64,000 nucleotides of DNA from Acanthaster planci. Lineage: Eukaryota > Echinodermata > Asteroidea > Valvatida > Acanthasteridae. Each line of letters opens with the position of its first letter. Position 1 is the first letter of the stretch. The translations under genes and the position numbers were made by a program. Below, one piece after another: positions 1 to 13,700 of the stretch. Under the pieces are notes generated by a model. It made no database searches. It was not told the origin of the DNA and worked only from the letters and a program-made list of their open reading frames with translations. Location of the stretch: contig NW_019091367.1 in NCBI RefSeq assembly GCF_001949145.1, forward strand, positions 2,088,189-2,152,188. The letters run 5' to 3'.

Positions 1-3000
1 TCCTGCGCCCGGACCTTTTTTCCCCAAGTGAGGAGGAGGGGGTCGTTGTCACACTTCTTTGGTGAATTTTCAAGGCAATGAACCCCAGATTTTTGCAGGA
101 ATGACCTTGAATGAACAAAAGGCAAACTGTGCAAACACGAAAGGCCTTTGGGCACATGTGACGACATTGTCGTGGGCTTTGAAAAGAGTTCACCACAGGT
201 ATACGCTGAGGCTTAAGCCCGTTACATTATTTCCGGCAGGTCTCCAAGGGCCCCGGGGTTTTTCGTAGTTCGCAGAGGTCCGATGTTTGTTTTTATTAGA
301 GAGCAGGGCAAAGTCTTGGTAGCCCCATCGAAGGTGTTCCGACATGTGTTCTTGTTGTGCTTGTGCAAATTAAAGCGTATGAACTCTCATTGCTAGTTCA
401 GTTAAATGACAATAGGGTGTCCCTTGGTCGAGACAGAAAAAGGGCTAGAGCAGATCGTTACAGAACAGAAATATTTCGCATTTAATTCAGAATTGCCCCT
501 TGTCTACTTTAACCTGCATTCTGATGTTGCATAAATCTTGTGGAGCGAGAGAATCCAGAAAAGGGTGTGGATTGACGTGTATGTGGTTAAAAGAATTAAA
601 AACAGTTATTCACAGCATGTTTTTTTTTCAAACGTGCGCGTTGGTCATATTACGGTGGCTTTCAAGTGACACCGCAATTTGCTAATATTGACGTCCACGT
701 TCACGATTTGAGGTGTCTTTTTGAAGCCACCGTATCATAGTTAACAGAATGTTTCTAATAGCTGGCTGGCTCGATTATCCTCGACCAACAAGCTTGCTGA
801 TTGGTCAATTGTAGCTTGCTGCTAGGCTGGCTGGTTTCTCGTTACGCTTGTTATAGGCTTGCTTGCTTGCCGGCCTCCCTATAGGCCTATAATGAATACC
901 TTTGTATCAAAGTTACCAGCAAATTATCCCAGCCAATCAAGTCGCTTACACACACTTCTTAAAGGGTAACCGCAATTGTTTCATAGACACGATGTTCCTG
1001 CAACTCTGCACTCTTCTTCAATGTATAAACACTCTTTTACACTCCCGTTAGCTCAAATGCACTGAAAGGTGCACTTTTTAAACACTTGAAATTATGCACG
1101 CTTTCCTGGACAACCGAGGGCGCTGTCTTTGTGATGTCATCCAAAATATATATTCATTGCATAGGATTTTCTATTAAAATTGTAAACCCAGAATTTACTT
1201 ACTGAAAACCTTTTGAGAAAGGCACAGGTGCCCACTTATTGCTGTTCACACAAATGCCAATTAATTAGCAAAGAAGAGAGAATTAAGCCAAGTAAATCCT
1301 ACCAAAATGCACGACTTTTTGTGCACAAACGAATGTAACATTTAGGCTTTCTTCCTGTGAAGACATCACAGTTTCGCTCATGAATATGGAAATACCATTA
1401 AAAAGCATAAAACCCCAAAAGGCAGCAAAATACCCTTTGAAATAGTGAAACAAAAGTTGCAAATAATAAGGTTAACTGAGACACAGATTGCATTTTGAAA
1501 GTTTGTATTAAAACAAAAAAATCATTGCAGCTACCCTTTTGCTACAAAATCAGGGCCAAAAGGTTGCGTGGTTCACACTTCCATGATTCAATTTACGTGT
1601 TACAACTGCAATTACGGGGGCAGTCTATCCTCGTACCGACCCAAGTTGAATTCGACGCGAGGTAATAAAGCGCCCTCTTTTGCTCTTGCGGGGAGCCTTT
1701 ATTCGTTTCCAACCCATTTCTACATTACTATGCGGTAGTTGCTCGTTCGCACGATTTTGTGAATAACACGTGTCCGCAGCGACATTTTCTCTTTACTTCA
1801 AGAAATATCGCTACGACCATACGACCAACTCCGGTCTATACCTGTCGGAACACTGGCAAGGATAGTCTCCTTGATCAACAACACTTTTAAGGAGGGGGGA
1901 GTGGACTTTTGCAGCTTACTTTCAACAGGCCATGAACATGTATAGTCTTTTTTAGAATTTGAATTTATGGAGACCGTCCCCAAATGTGAAGATCGGGAGA
2001 AATGTTCCTCCATCTGTTCCGCCTGTGATTCAATTACGGGCCTCTCGCATCATTGGACGTAATTGACGAAAACTTTGTCGAGAAATGAGCTAGGTGAGCA
2101 GCCTGATTGGATCGGGAATTGATTTGGATGCGGACAGCTGATCCCAATTAAGGTGGAGGGACGCCACTCAATTGAGTGCAAATCGTCCTGCTCGCTTCGA
2201 AAACGTGATGACGTGTGCGCCGTAGACGTCACTGCAGCCGTCACAATTTTGGCAGATATCTGAAGCAGATCATTGACGGGCGGCATGAATGAAAGAGCGC
2301 AGCGCGCATGGTGTGGCGCAGAAGCAGTCGATGATCCACTCGATGTGATATTATGACGCAGTTTGGTGGCCAATTTCCGTCGGCACTCAGTCAGAAATCC
2401 GAGAGGCTGGATGGCGACGCCGTCTTGCGGATTCATGTCACAATTGTTCCGTTACATTATTTTTGTCTGATCAAAGTCGGTATTCAATATAGTTTGGTGT
2501 TTTATACCGATCGTGAAACTTCATCAGTTTTGCATCGTATTTTAAACGGGCAAGCAAACGTCCTGGTTCAACTTTTTAACATCTTGGTTCAACTCTCAAC
2601 CATCTTCTTCAGCTTTTCAGACTTTTATTCAAACGCTGCGGTTCAATGTGCGCTCGAGTTGCTTCCAAGAGTTGGCGCGGGTTGCCCATGCCCACAGTCT
2701 CGCTTGATACAAAGCACACACGTCAACAATTCAGGGTTGCCCCGTGGAAGGTAATCGAACGCACTCAAAAATTATAAAAAAAAATATGATGGGGTTAGGT
2801 TGGATAGTTGAATTAACTGAAAAAAAAAAGATTTAAAAAAACGCAACTGCTATCCGTCTCTTCTGGGAAAGACATTTTAGTGGGCGTGAAAACAAATTCC
2901 ATACGACTCCAGTTGAAGAGTTGTCGTCGATGCGCTGGAAAATGTCACGATCTAGCTTTCCTTGAGTCTTTCACTAAAAATAGATACGACGAGAGGCCTC

Positions 3001-6000
3001 GGTTTTTGCTTCTCTTGGTTTGTTCTATTTTTCTCTTTTAATCAACCCACTGTCTGGGCGTTTCTAGAGATTAGGTTGCTCCTTGAGCCCACCCTTCAAG
3101 TGAAATGTAACACATAAACATCTCTTATAGACCCAGTGTAGCCCTGGGTAGGAGATGGTGTTTCTGTGCCCAGTATCGGACACCTACCCACGCTACCTGT
3201 ATTCGACACAAGGACTTCCAACATGCCTGAGTGGTTCGAACTGATGAAGAATGAAGATTTGCTCCGATACGAGGTTTTCCAGGGTAAAGGGATTTTTTTC
3301 TGCTGGGTGATGTAGGCTCTCCATGAGCGGAAGGAACAAAAGAATAGGTAAAAACTCGGGATGGCAGAGAGGTAGATGGGTCGTAGGATCATGTGACCTA
3401 CCGGTACATGTTTTTACCGAATCCCCCCTTAAAACGTCATTCCTGAAGTCCTCCCAACATCAAACGCAAAAGTGTTTACGTAAAGTGGCGAGGTCGCTGA
3501 GGAAAGAGTTAATGGAAATTCCCCGAAGTTAGCAATTCAAACAGCCGGGAGTAAGCATGGAGTAAGGCTGTGTAAGTACGCACGAAATATGCATCGTGCA
3601 TGTCTTGTAGATTTCTGCAAAGCTGTGTTCAGAAATTAACGTCAGCTTCAGATTTTGGAAACAAAATGGCCGGTCATAACGGAGCGTGCTGGAACCTATG
3701 TCGCAACTCTCTCTATATACAGCTCTGGGCTTCTGTCGTGAGCAGTGCTACCTGGTGTCAGACAGCAACACCTTTTCGACAAACGCAAAAGAGGTAAAAA
3801 TGAGAACCGAAAGGAGCTACTGTAGCGCTCTTGAAAGTAACTTTGATTTTAATGAGCAAGCATAACTCGACTTTAAAACATAGGCCTAAATGCGTTAATG
3901 TTGTGTCCAGTTCAGGCTTCGTTTCTGACACTGGAATCGGGTAAGTCTAGGATCATACTTGAACAGAAATTATACTTGGGTCGATCACATTAAGCTCGGG
4001 GGTTGTCAGGGGTTGTAATCAGGTGAAACCACAAATAAAGTCACAATGTGAACTGAATAAGTACTCCTCCGCATCCTAACAGAATTCCCAACGTCTGAAA
4101 ATCTGTAATCAGATGAAACCTGAGACGAAGTCGAATTCAAGAAAAAATACTCCTCCGCACCCTAATAGAATTCCCAAAGTCTGAAAATGTTCGGTTCAAG
4201 AATCTTCACATCAATCATCACAGACAATTCCTTCAGTCGTTGAAACCCTCAGGCAAGAACGTCCCATTATCAAGGCCCTGTTGCAACGCACGAAAAGTGA
4301 TCGAGATGCCAAAACATCAAACCCAAGTTCACACTCGCCTCGAAACTCAATCACTTGCGTCCACCTCGCCGCCCTGAAAAACAAACCACTACTCCGAACC
4401 CCTGACTTCCAAATTTTTAAAAATTTTCTCGAATATTTACCAACATGTTGTTTACGACTAAGTTTGATTTTCTGCCTCGCCGACAACCCAGATTTGTCTG
4501 GCACTAAACTGGAGAGTTACATAATATCAGAAACCGTCAAAGAGATACAGATCTTCCCACAGCTATGGTTAGGACATGACGTCCAGGTTTACCCTTCTTT
4601 TGCCGCAATTTGCTTTCTTCTTCTGGAAAACTCATTGAAACTACACAGAAGTGTCCGCTAAATCTGATTTCACGAGCTGCACAGTGGGTGCTCAAAAGCT
4701 TTGGGGGATCTTGGGGGATCGGTATTGGGTCGCCGAGTGGTTCCCGGGGCTGTTTTGCCAGGCTCGGGTGGTTTTTGATCCAGTCTCGGCACTAAAAGTT
4801 CGAGTTGAGTGATGCCGTCAGTCTGCCAGCGGAGACAGGTGGGCGGGCGGCATCCCTGTCACAAGGTGGAAACTCCCTGGTGGATACAGCTGGGTCATCA
4901 GCCCGGACAGCTGTATTATCGTTCATTAAAAGACTAAAGAGTTTTTTTCTGCAATTTTAATCTGGCTTTAAAGGGGGTGGAGTTCATTTTTATGGTTTTC
5001 TACACGCTCTAAGAAGGGGCAAAGGAAACAGTCTCAAACTATCGCCCTTCTCTCATTATATTTTTTAAAGAAAAATATTACCCCTTGGGGAAATGACCCC
5101 AATTGCTCCCTGGATCTGCCAAATGAATGGAACAGCTTGACACCAAACTTCAGTGGAACTTCAGTTTACCATTTCTCTGTTTTTTTTTTCCAGGATCGCT
5201 TGCTCTGAATTAAGTGCGTCAATTTCTGAACTATCTCTAGCAGTTTGAAGTCTCTTCAGTAAGTACTTATATAGAGGGCTTGCATGATTGTCATCTCAGC
5301 TGGCCAGTGCTTTTGTTCAACAGCTGGGTATGCATAAACGAGGTTTCTCAGTGGAACAAAAGAACTGCCCTCAAATATGGTTACCACGCAAAGCCTCTAT
5401 ATGCCCCTCCTCCGGGAAAATCGAAATATCAAACTGATACCGGTTTACTGAATGATCGCTAGCTGACGCTTCAAGATGTGGACGCCAGTAGCAGAATTAA
5501 AATGAAATTTCTGTGGGGGCACCTAGGGGTGCACGTGATTTTGCATGGGGGAATGGAAGCGAACTCAATTTTGGTTCGTACGTGTGTATGTTTCCAAGTT
5601 TCAAATCTGGGGGGAGGGGAACTTCGGGGTGGGGGAACTGCCGCCTGGGGGGGGGCACGTGGTTTAATATTCGCCACTGCAAGTGGCACTGTAGCCACCC
5701 ATGGTCTAGGAAAAGCATGTGACAACTTTGTATTAAAAAGAACACTTTTGAACACTTTTGGTCTGCAATATACCATAGAGAAAAATTAATAGACAATTTT
5801 ACATAAAATGAAATTGCCAGTGAGGTGGGTTCAAAATGTGCATGTTATATGCCGTCTGCGTACTAGCATGAGCATACCAAATTGGCCAAACATCCGTCAT
5901 TCACCAGCTGAGAAACGTGGGGGTAAGATCCCCGACGACGTACAGGGGTCGATAGTCCAGTACGTGTCAGTATCCCGCGTTAATTTCATTTCATATCACC

Positions 6001-7743
6001 GTCATCATTATTTTAGACCAACGACCTATTTCGCAGCACGAACATTCAAGCAGTTTGTAAATTTGTCAAGAAGGCCTACCCTCCCACAAAGTGCTTCATT
6101 TGTGGCGCAAAGAAACTGTTGGTTGGGGTAATTCGAGATTCGTTCGCCTGGTCACGAACGTCACAGCACCATCCACACCGCGTCGGGATCGTCTCACACG
6201 CGTGCCTTCCCTGTCGGCGCTCGTCTTAGCTACCGACGCGGGTGGTTAAACCCTTATTCTGGCAGGAACCTGGACTTGAATTCCCCTCTCATTGACAGAT
6301 AACAGCTTTAAAGTTTTCACAAATTCGTCAAATCCCGTTACGATACCCTGTCTGTTATTATTGAAACATTCTGTCTGAAGAGAAGTCAACGAAAACTCGG
6401 TGTCATTGATACTGACGAGTTGAATTTGAACAATGTCTCTCCGAGAAGTGCTTAGAAGGTATGGGATAAGCGCACAGAAAGGGTCATTTTTCTGTTTGAG
6501 GGACTGCTTCATTTTCCAATTTTAAATTATAAAATGAAGGGAGTGGGATTGCTAATGCCAAATGTAAAGTGCTGGCGATATTCCTGTAGTCAGAAATTGG
6601 GGGAAAGATGGCACAATGTCACCAGGGGAGTCCGGTGATATCATACCCCCCCCTCCCCTGGGATATCACACTGAATCTGCTACTTCCAGCCCGACTATTA
6701 CTTGTACACCGCACTCTATTCAGTGACGAGTGATCTTTGTTTTGAGGCAGAAATCAGACTCAATTAAATAATCCATATGTGCCATCAATGTCACATTGGC
6801 AGAGTTGGAGGTGACCTCCAAGAACGTGGGTTTTGCAGGTGTAAAAGAAAATGAGTACCAAGGTAAAGTCATGTTCACCGGTATGAACTTTAATCTTGTC
6901 GGGAAAAACTGGTTGTCGCAAGGGAAGTAATAATAATGGCTTGGTTCAGGACTGTGCACCTCTTCATGTGGCAATGGTTTATTCAACTTTACTGCATAAG
7001 CTTCAAGCCGAAATTATGAAAAAAAAAACCACACTGGAGACAACCTAGGGCTGGCGACTTTTATTCGTAAACAATGGATGGATCGCTGCAGGGTGGCAAA
7101 AGTCATACAGCCGGGAAACAATCTGTCTGTTCCGCATGGTGCAGAACTTGAGCGGGGCATGAGCTACAAGTTTTCAACATTATCATAGACAACAACAAAT
7201 CTTACTGAGCTAATTTAATCACTTGGGCAGGGCATTATTTCAAAATTTCAATTTCAAATGTTCAGCCACATGCCACAAATACCGATCCGCAAGGGTCCCT
7301 TGCACAGTACTGGGTGCAGCATTTCTGACACCTCAACCTTCTGTTTTTCAGCACTCCAGGGCGACATCCACAGAGTGATATCTGCAAATAACATCAAGTG
7401 CAGGCCATGAGGAGCAGCCCGGTTCAAGTTTAACACACGGTCCGCCTTTACACACTTCTCAGACTTCGCACGTGACTGTGTAGATCATAAATGGGTGAGA
7501 GAGTATTTAAACATTAGCCACAGGTGAGTAGAGGCACACTTGCCACTTAACCCATTAGCCAAGCCCGTGTATACAGATAGCCAGACCTGGGTTAAAAACA
7601 CATTCCCTGGCATGACGAGGTTAAGAACATACCAACGAATGTAGAAAAATTGATATCTGTATGTTTAAAAACCCCACTGGACCCAACAGTCCTGCTTAAC
7701 AGATCCTTCAGTCCACTCTTTAGAAAATAAAGGAACATTTTCC
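1..7743. other. Intergenic region without a supported gene
   Basis: No frame in this stretch shows a recognisable domain or a chain of phase-compatible exons. The open frames are short, of odd composition and mostly overlap one another on opposite strands. The stretch holds one MITE-like element (about 957-1560, listed separately). The part from about 7060 to 7743 is probably the 3' UTR of BAP1, because an AATAAA-like hexamer sits on the minus strand at 7060-7065. Confidence 0.6.
957..1560 (+). mobile_element. MITE-like interspersed repeat, copy 1
   Basis: About 600 bp that is clearly similar over its whole length to 38680-39275, with a third partial copy in reverse orientation at about 45545-45880. 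The ends carry a short inverted repeat: AAAGGGTAACCGCAAT near 963, and the reverse complement of an AAAGGGTAGCTGCAAT-like end near 1527-1542. No coding frame is visible inside, which fits a non-autonomous DNA transposon. The superfamily is not assigned. Confidence 0.6.
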
Positions 7744-10700
7744 TCAGCGTATTTTTCTTTTCTTGGCGGGCACCGAGCCCGGGCGCGACTTCCGGCGTCG
7801 CCGGTCTCTCTTGCGGCTGTTGGTCTTCTTGTTGAGGCGGCCCAGGCTGACCCCTTGCCTGCGCTTGATCAGGGCGTGCTTCTCCACCAGGCTGGCCAGC
7901 TTGCCCTGCTCGGCCAGCATGGCCAGGAAGGTGCGGATGAAGGGGTCGTAGTTGTGGGAGCGGCGGCAGTCGTCCACCTGTGGAGGGCAGAGATTGTGTA
8001 TGGGGGACATTCAAATAGGTGCATGCTCGGGGGGCTTTGCTTCATTGGCAACAGGAGCTTATTTCTACTACAGTTAAGCAGTGCTACATGAAACCATTTT
8101 GAAATTGGACAGGGGTCCGGTTATAAGACAGTAAACCAGAAACCTTATTTCAGGTTTACGTAGATTGGAAACCTTATTTCATGTTTATGCAGATTAGTGC
8201 CTAGAGGACACCAATCTGGGACATGACAAGAGTGGGGAGCCATGTTCCTTCCAGAGGAAAATGTAGGGAGGACATACCCCCTTCTGATTTGCATGCATGT
8301 GGCTCTGAGTATGCAAAACTATTTTTCAGCTTAATGTGCAAAACTAATGGTCATCTAAATGTAAACAACCAGTTTTATCTGAATATACACAACTAATTTT
8401 CAACTTAATGTTCACAACTAATTTTCGTCTGAATTTCCACAACTTAGTCTCATCTGAAGGTGCACAATGTCACGGTGTCTTCAAATGGGTACATGGTGGC
8501 AATGGTTCTGAGGTGTCTGTTAAATCTCACTGTCCCCATGGGGGGGGATCGTACCTTGAGTCCAGTGAACTTTTTCCAAATCCTGCACAAAGCATGCCGC
8601 AATGAGGTTCCCATTGATGTCAGCATGATCAGTCCAATACCCACGATCTGGGGGGGGGTTATTCAACGACCATGATGCACCTGTTCACGTACCTTGTACT
8701 TGTTCCTCTTCTCCTTCTCGTCCAGCAGTTTCTGTTCATAGACGTCAATCTCTGCCTCCACGCTCTTCAGGAGCTCCAACAGATCCTGCACAGGGCAAAC
8801 GTAGTTTCGTCATTTACCGTGTTAAAACACAACACTGGCGTGGTCACATTATCTTTGACCTTTCCCTGACAACTTCTCTCCTATCATTTGGACCACGAGA
8901 AGCCTACTGAGCGCACTAGACAGAGTAATCATGAGAGGCAAATTAATCAACTTTTCCCACAACCTTTTTAATAATTAGTTTCTAATGACTTTTTCGGACC
9001 TCAAAGAGAGATTTCTCCATCAGATTCCTGTAATTTATAATTGGAGGTTTTTTTGTTTCTTTTGAGAGACACATGACTATTTTTCAATGCTTTGCAACGA
9101 ACACTAGAAACCAGACCTACTTCAACTACGTTGACAACACTTTTAAAAACCATTTCGTCAATTTATACTTGCATTAGATTATCCCAACAGTGTGGAAAAA
9201 GTATTTGATGGAAACAACTGGGCTGAAGTTTGCCTAAATCATTCTGTAAATGAATGTACAAAAAGACAAGTGCACTTGTCAGCAAACTACTCTAGGATGT
9301 TGCTTACGTTTTGTGCAAAAGGTGGCTTGCCATGTTGGGAGAGAAGCGAGGAGGGGCTGGGTTGGGCTGGAGCAGGCTCCAGAAAAGTCCCCCCTTGTCT
9401 CAACGGATTGGAGTTGGTAGAGGCAGCTGACCCATCCCCTTCGATAAGTTTTACAGTCGATCGTCTTGTCTGCGCCATTCTCTCATGGGGCGATTTGACC
9501 GCGTTTGTGGAATGTTTAGTTTCCAGCTGGTCAGCAGCGATGGACGCCTGGAGCTTCTCTCTGGCGTCCGTGATGGTGCTGGCCTTCCAGCACCGGAACT
9601 TCAGCACCTTGGCAGTGTTGGGGCTGCTGGCCCGCGAGCCCGACACCGAGCAGACGGGCGAGTTGAAGGCGCTGCCCAGCTCCGAGGCCGTGTCTGTGCT
9701 GGTGCCGCTGGAGGACGCCGGGGAGGGGCTATCCTTGCTGTCGAACACCGTCTGGATGCTAAGCGGCCGGCACACGTCCCGCCCGGGGTTGTCCTCCATT
9801 TGCCTCCGGGGATCTCTGAACGTCACCCGCAGGGAGGATGACTCGCCCCTCTCCACGTCATCGAGAGAGGACTGTTTCTTCAAGATGCCCTCCATTCTGT
9901 AGCCTACCTCAGGTTGGGTGGCTATGCTGGGAGGCATCTCCTCGTCACTTTCGTCGTCCGTCAGGTAGTTACTCTCGGACTCGCTAGTGGAAGATGTGGA
10001 GGAAGCAGCTGAAACATCTTCATCTGACATGAGTGGCGATTTGGCATAATTGTGGTTGTCGAGTGCTGGCGGTAGCCTGGACAGCAAACATGTTGAAGCA
10101 GACAAAAACAAACCACATATGAATATGAATCTTATTAGAGAACCCAGGTCATTTCATTCATGGGGGGGATCGCTTTTTTTCATGTGCTGCACCTCATCTT
10201 TGGATCAATTTGTTGGCATGGTTACCATCTTCCCCCTCTCTCCTGCAGTTTAAGAAGGATCTGAAGACTCATCTCTTCAATGAGGCATTTAATTAATTTC
10301 TTTGTACATGTACTAGCGCCTTGAGCACCTTGGTGGATCTGTGCGCTCTATAAATCATCATTATTATTAAGATCTAAGCATGCAATGATGCCAGACCTTC
10401 AGAGTGTTCTGTCATTGTTAGGAAGATCTAATGCTGAGATGTCCAGTACGTTATAATACCCGGTAGCTTATAATAAAGCTCAAAACAGCTTGCTTTGCCC
10501 GAAGGTAGAACACTCATCTGTATCCATTTCAACGGTTATGCTATAAAAGGGTCACCGTCCACTCCAAGTGACAACATGAGAGGGTGTTTTTTCATAGCAA
10601 CAGTACCTTAACCACTTCGTGCCGGGGCATTTTCCAATGTTGATGATGCTGGGCCGGCATGACTATCATTTTTTCCATTTTCAAAATGCTTCAAAAATTC

Positions 10701-13700
10701 ATCATTTCATTTAACGGTTGTTTATAGCCGCACGAAGTAATCTTAAGGCACTATTCTAANNNNNNNNNNNNNNNNNNNNNNNNNNNNNNNNNNNNNNNNN
10801 NNNNNNNNNNNNNNNNNNNNNNNNNNNNNNNNNNNNNNNNNNNNNNNNNNNNNNNNNNNNNNNNNNNNNNNNNNNNNNNNNNNNNNNNNNNNNNNNNNNN
10901 NNNNNNNNNNNNNNNNNNNNNNNNNNNNNNNNNNNNNNNNNNNNNNNNNNNNNNNNNNNNNNNNNNNNNNNNNNNNNNNNNNNNNNNNNNNNNNNNNNNN
11001 NNNNNNNNNNNNNNNNNNNNNNNNNNNNNNNNNNNNNNNNNNGTTCGGAGACCCCGGCCACGCATATAAACCATACGTCTCCGATCCCGGAGTCCCCGGC
11101 AGGAAGTGGTTAAGTTGGGAACTCTTAGCACGCCCACACATTCATGCTCGTTTGACAAAGGACGCTCTGGGCAAGATCGATCAATTTCTATTTGAATGTA
11201 CAGTCTTTACACGTGCACAAGCCCAGTTTAGAAGATTTCCCACCGGCGTGTCTCGCCTTTGCCAGTGAGGGTGCGCTTCAACACTGGGCAGATTGGTAAA
11301 GCCTAAAGCACGAAAGTTGAAGTTTTTCACAGTGAATTTGGTGAGTTAAGTACATGTAATACGTTCCTGGTAGCACCACGCAGAGTTTTTCTTTTGTGGG
11401 TGTGCGTGGTTCTGAAAAGAACCGCAGGGTACTCAAGGTTTCGGAGAGTATGCTCCGTCCATTGTCGGCAGCCTGCCTTGAAAGCATAAAGCAGATGGAT
11501 CAATGCAACGCAACGGCTCATTCGGCCGATTTCAGGCTCTGAAGCATTTCCAGAGCTCCTTTTCGTTTACCTGTACTGCTGAATGCTCTCCTGCACCTTC
11601 AACTTCTTGGAATGCTTCTTGTGTTTCTTGTGCTTTTTCTTCTTTTTTTTTTTCTTCTTTTCCTTCCGGGGGCCACCGCCGCCGCCTCCCTGCTCCTGCG
11701 AGGGATCCCAGTCCGGGTCCGGCAGCTCTCTGGAGTAGGATCGCCTGCTGGCTGAGGGGCCCTGGGGAGAGGGCTGGCCGTGGGGGTCGGGGCTGGGCGA
11801 GGGGCAGGCCGTGGGCTGGCGGTCCAAGGTCTCAAGTTTGGGTACGGAGGCGGTTGCTGAGGAGTTGGGATTGGGTTTTCCGTCGAGGAACAGATGCGGA
11901 TGGGTTGCCCGAATCAGCTGCAGGATAAAAGTTGGAAGCATAACTAGCTAAGCAAACTGCGCGTCTGATACACCCACATCACAATGGACTTTTTGAGTCC
12001 ATATGAATGAAAACTAAACATGCTTTTTTGTACATATCGGACCCTGTGCTAACATTGTTCCACTGTTATGTATTTTACCTTCTGGTCAATTTTCTCTGAA
12101 AGACAATTTACAGGGCTTTGAGTGGCCAGTTAAAACAAAAGCTGAAAACAGCTAGCAAAAAGCTGAACTGTTAAAAGTTCCCACACTTTTGTACAGACCA
12201 GGAGTACAAGAAAGCTGAAATTCAGGGTCAACATCTGAATTAAAAAGCTGAAATCAGCTAAAAAGCTGAACGTTCACACCTCTGAATTTACTCTCTTCGT
12301 AGGTGCCACTTGCACTTTGGTGCAAGTGGTACTTACGAAGAGAGATGCAAAAAAGAAAACTTGTTTCCAACGAGCTATCCCTTAGTGGATTAGGCCTAAA
12401 TAAAAAAGCCAGTTAGTGTAAAGTGACCTCCATTCTAAACCCAGAGGAATCTCCATACAAAGATAAAATTCCAAACAAGCTACTCCTTTAAATGAGAAGA
12501 TCCTCAAAATATTCAATTCTTCCGGGAAATTTAAAAACAAAAAGGTTCAACTATTAAAAAAAGAATGGGACTCTCTGCATGAGGAGGCTCTCAACATCTT
12601 TTCAACCCATATAAACTGTTCAGTCTAAGATCTATTCAACCAACACTGAAGTCGCCTCTCAAAGACAGAATTTTTGTCTTACTTGATCCAGAGCGTCCAG
12701 TATGATTTGCTTATTATTCTTGAGTGTGTCCAGCTTCTGCTCGTAAGACTGGCATCTGTCTCCGACTACAGCCATCAGGTTGAACCGAATGTCTGATGAC
12801 CCACTGCAAAGGTCAAAGTGAGACTGGCTCTCACAAAATGAGTCTTAAAGTTTTTCACTTGTTATTCAAATACAGTCCCACAGATAACCAAAACCCTTCG
12901 GTTTGATATATCACTCTTCTTTAACCCCTTAACGCGGGGATTCTTTTGACCGCACCTGCTGGGCTGCTGTATGCCCAGTATGCAAAGCCTTGTCAAGCAG
13001 CAGGCCCACACTGAAACGGCAGGTGCATGGTGAATAGAATACACATGTATGTGTGGTATGCACTAATCCTCACACAAAACCCTGGCCGTCGACGGCTCCC
13101 GGAGTGAAGGGGTTCATAGCAATCTCACAAATATGGAAATTAAGGTGACCAGACAATGCCGACAATTTCCATATCTTAAATTCCAATATGCAACATTTGG
13201 TCAACCCTAACCCCCTTGGATGTATGTAAGACCAAACTGAATCGGAAGATTTGGGACTGTTAGGGCTATAGGCCTGTTAATCAAAAGTAGTTCTGCCGAG
13301 GTGTGACCCAAGTCCCTGGGGCATTTCTCTTTGCGGCAGAACCAATTATTTGTACTTGGTTTGAAAAGTGGCAGTGTGCACACACACACCTGGAGTATTC
13401 CGCCGTTGAATATTTTTACGTGGAAAGCGTGATCAGAAAAGGTCACTAAAAAGCCCATGATGCTGTGTTTCAGAGGCTATGGGTTTGAATCCCACTGACA
13501 ACTGCAACCCCGTGATTTTTTCGCATTGAAACAGAAACCTAGTTTACCCTTTCTACATTCTCTTACATTTTGAGACTCAAACCAGCAGGTCCAGGACTTA
13601 GATATTTGGGAACTTGGGAAAAAGTGGTGATGGACTGGCGGTAAGGGGTGGGGTGGTTAATGCATTTCTAACCCTTGCTCGATAAAAGACTACTGACGTG

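Noticed and set aside
3223-3291. Possible short first exon starting MPEWFELMKNEDLLRYEVFQ and ending at a GGTAAAG donor
   Set aside because: The composition looks protein-like, but I recognise no family and found no second exon downstream. One short frame is not enough.
4211-4661. Frames of 97 and 126 codons on opposite strands
   Set aside because: They overlap, have no family resemblance or coding-like conservation pattern visible to me, and no neighbouring exons.
5471-5796. Overlapping frames of about 100 codons on both strands in a G-rich stretch
   Set aside because: The open frames come from skewed composition (G-runs); there is no recognisable domain, and several frames are open at once.
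6246-6986. Two minus-strand open frames (6720-6986 and 6246-6512) with a faint look of a BPI/LBP lipid-binding domain
   Set aside because: The resemblance is limited to a hydrophobic pattern around PTFLEVTSNSANVTLMAHMD and a following segment. I could not find phase-compatible splice sites or a middle exon joining them, so I do not call a gene or pseudogene.
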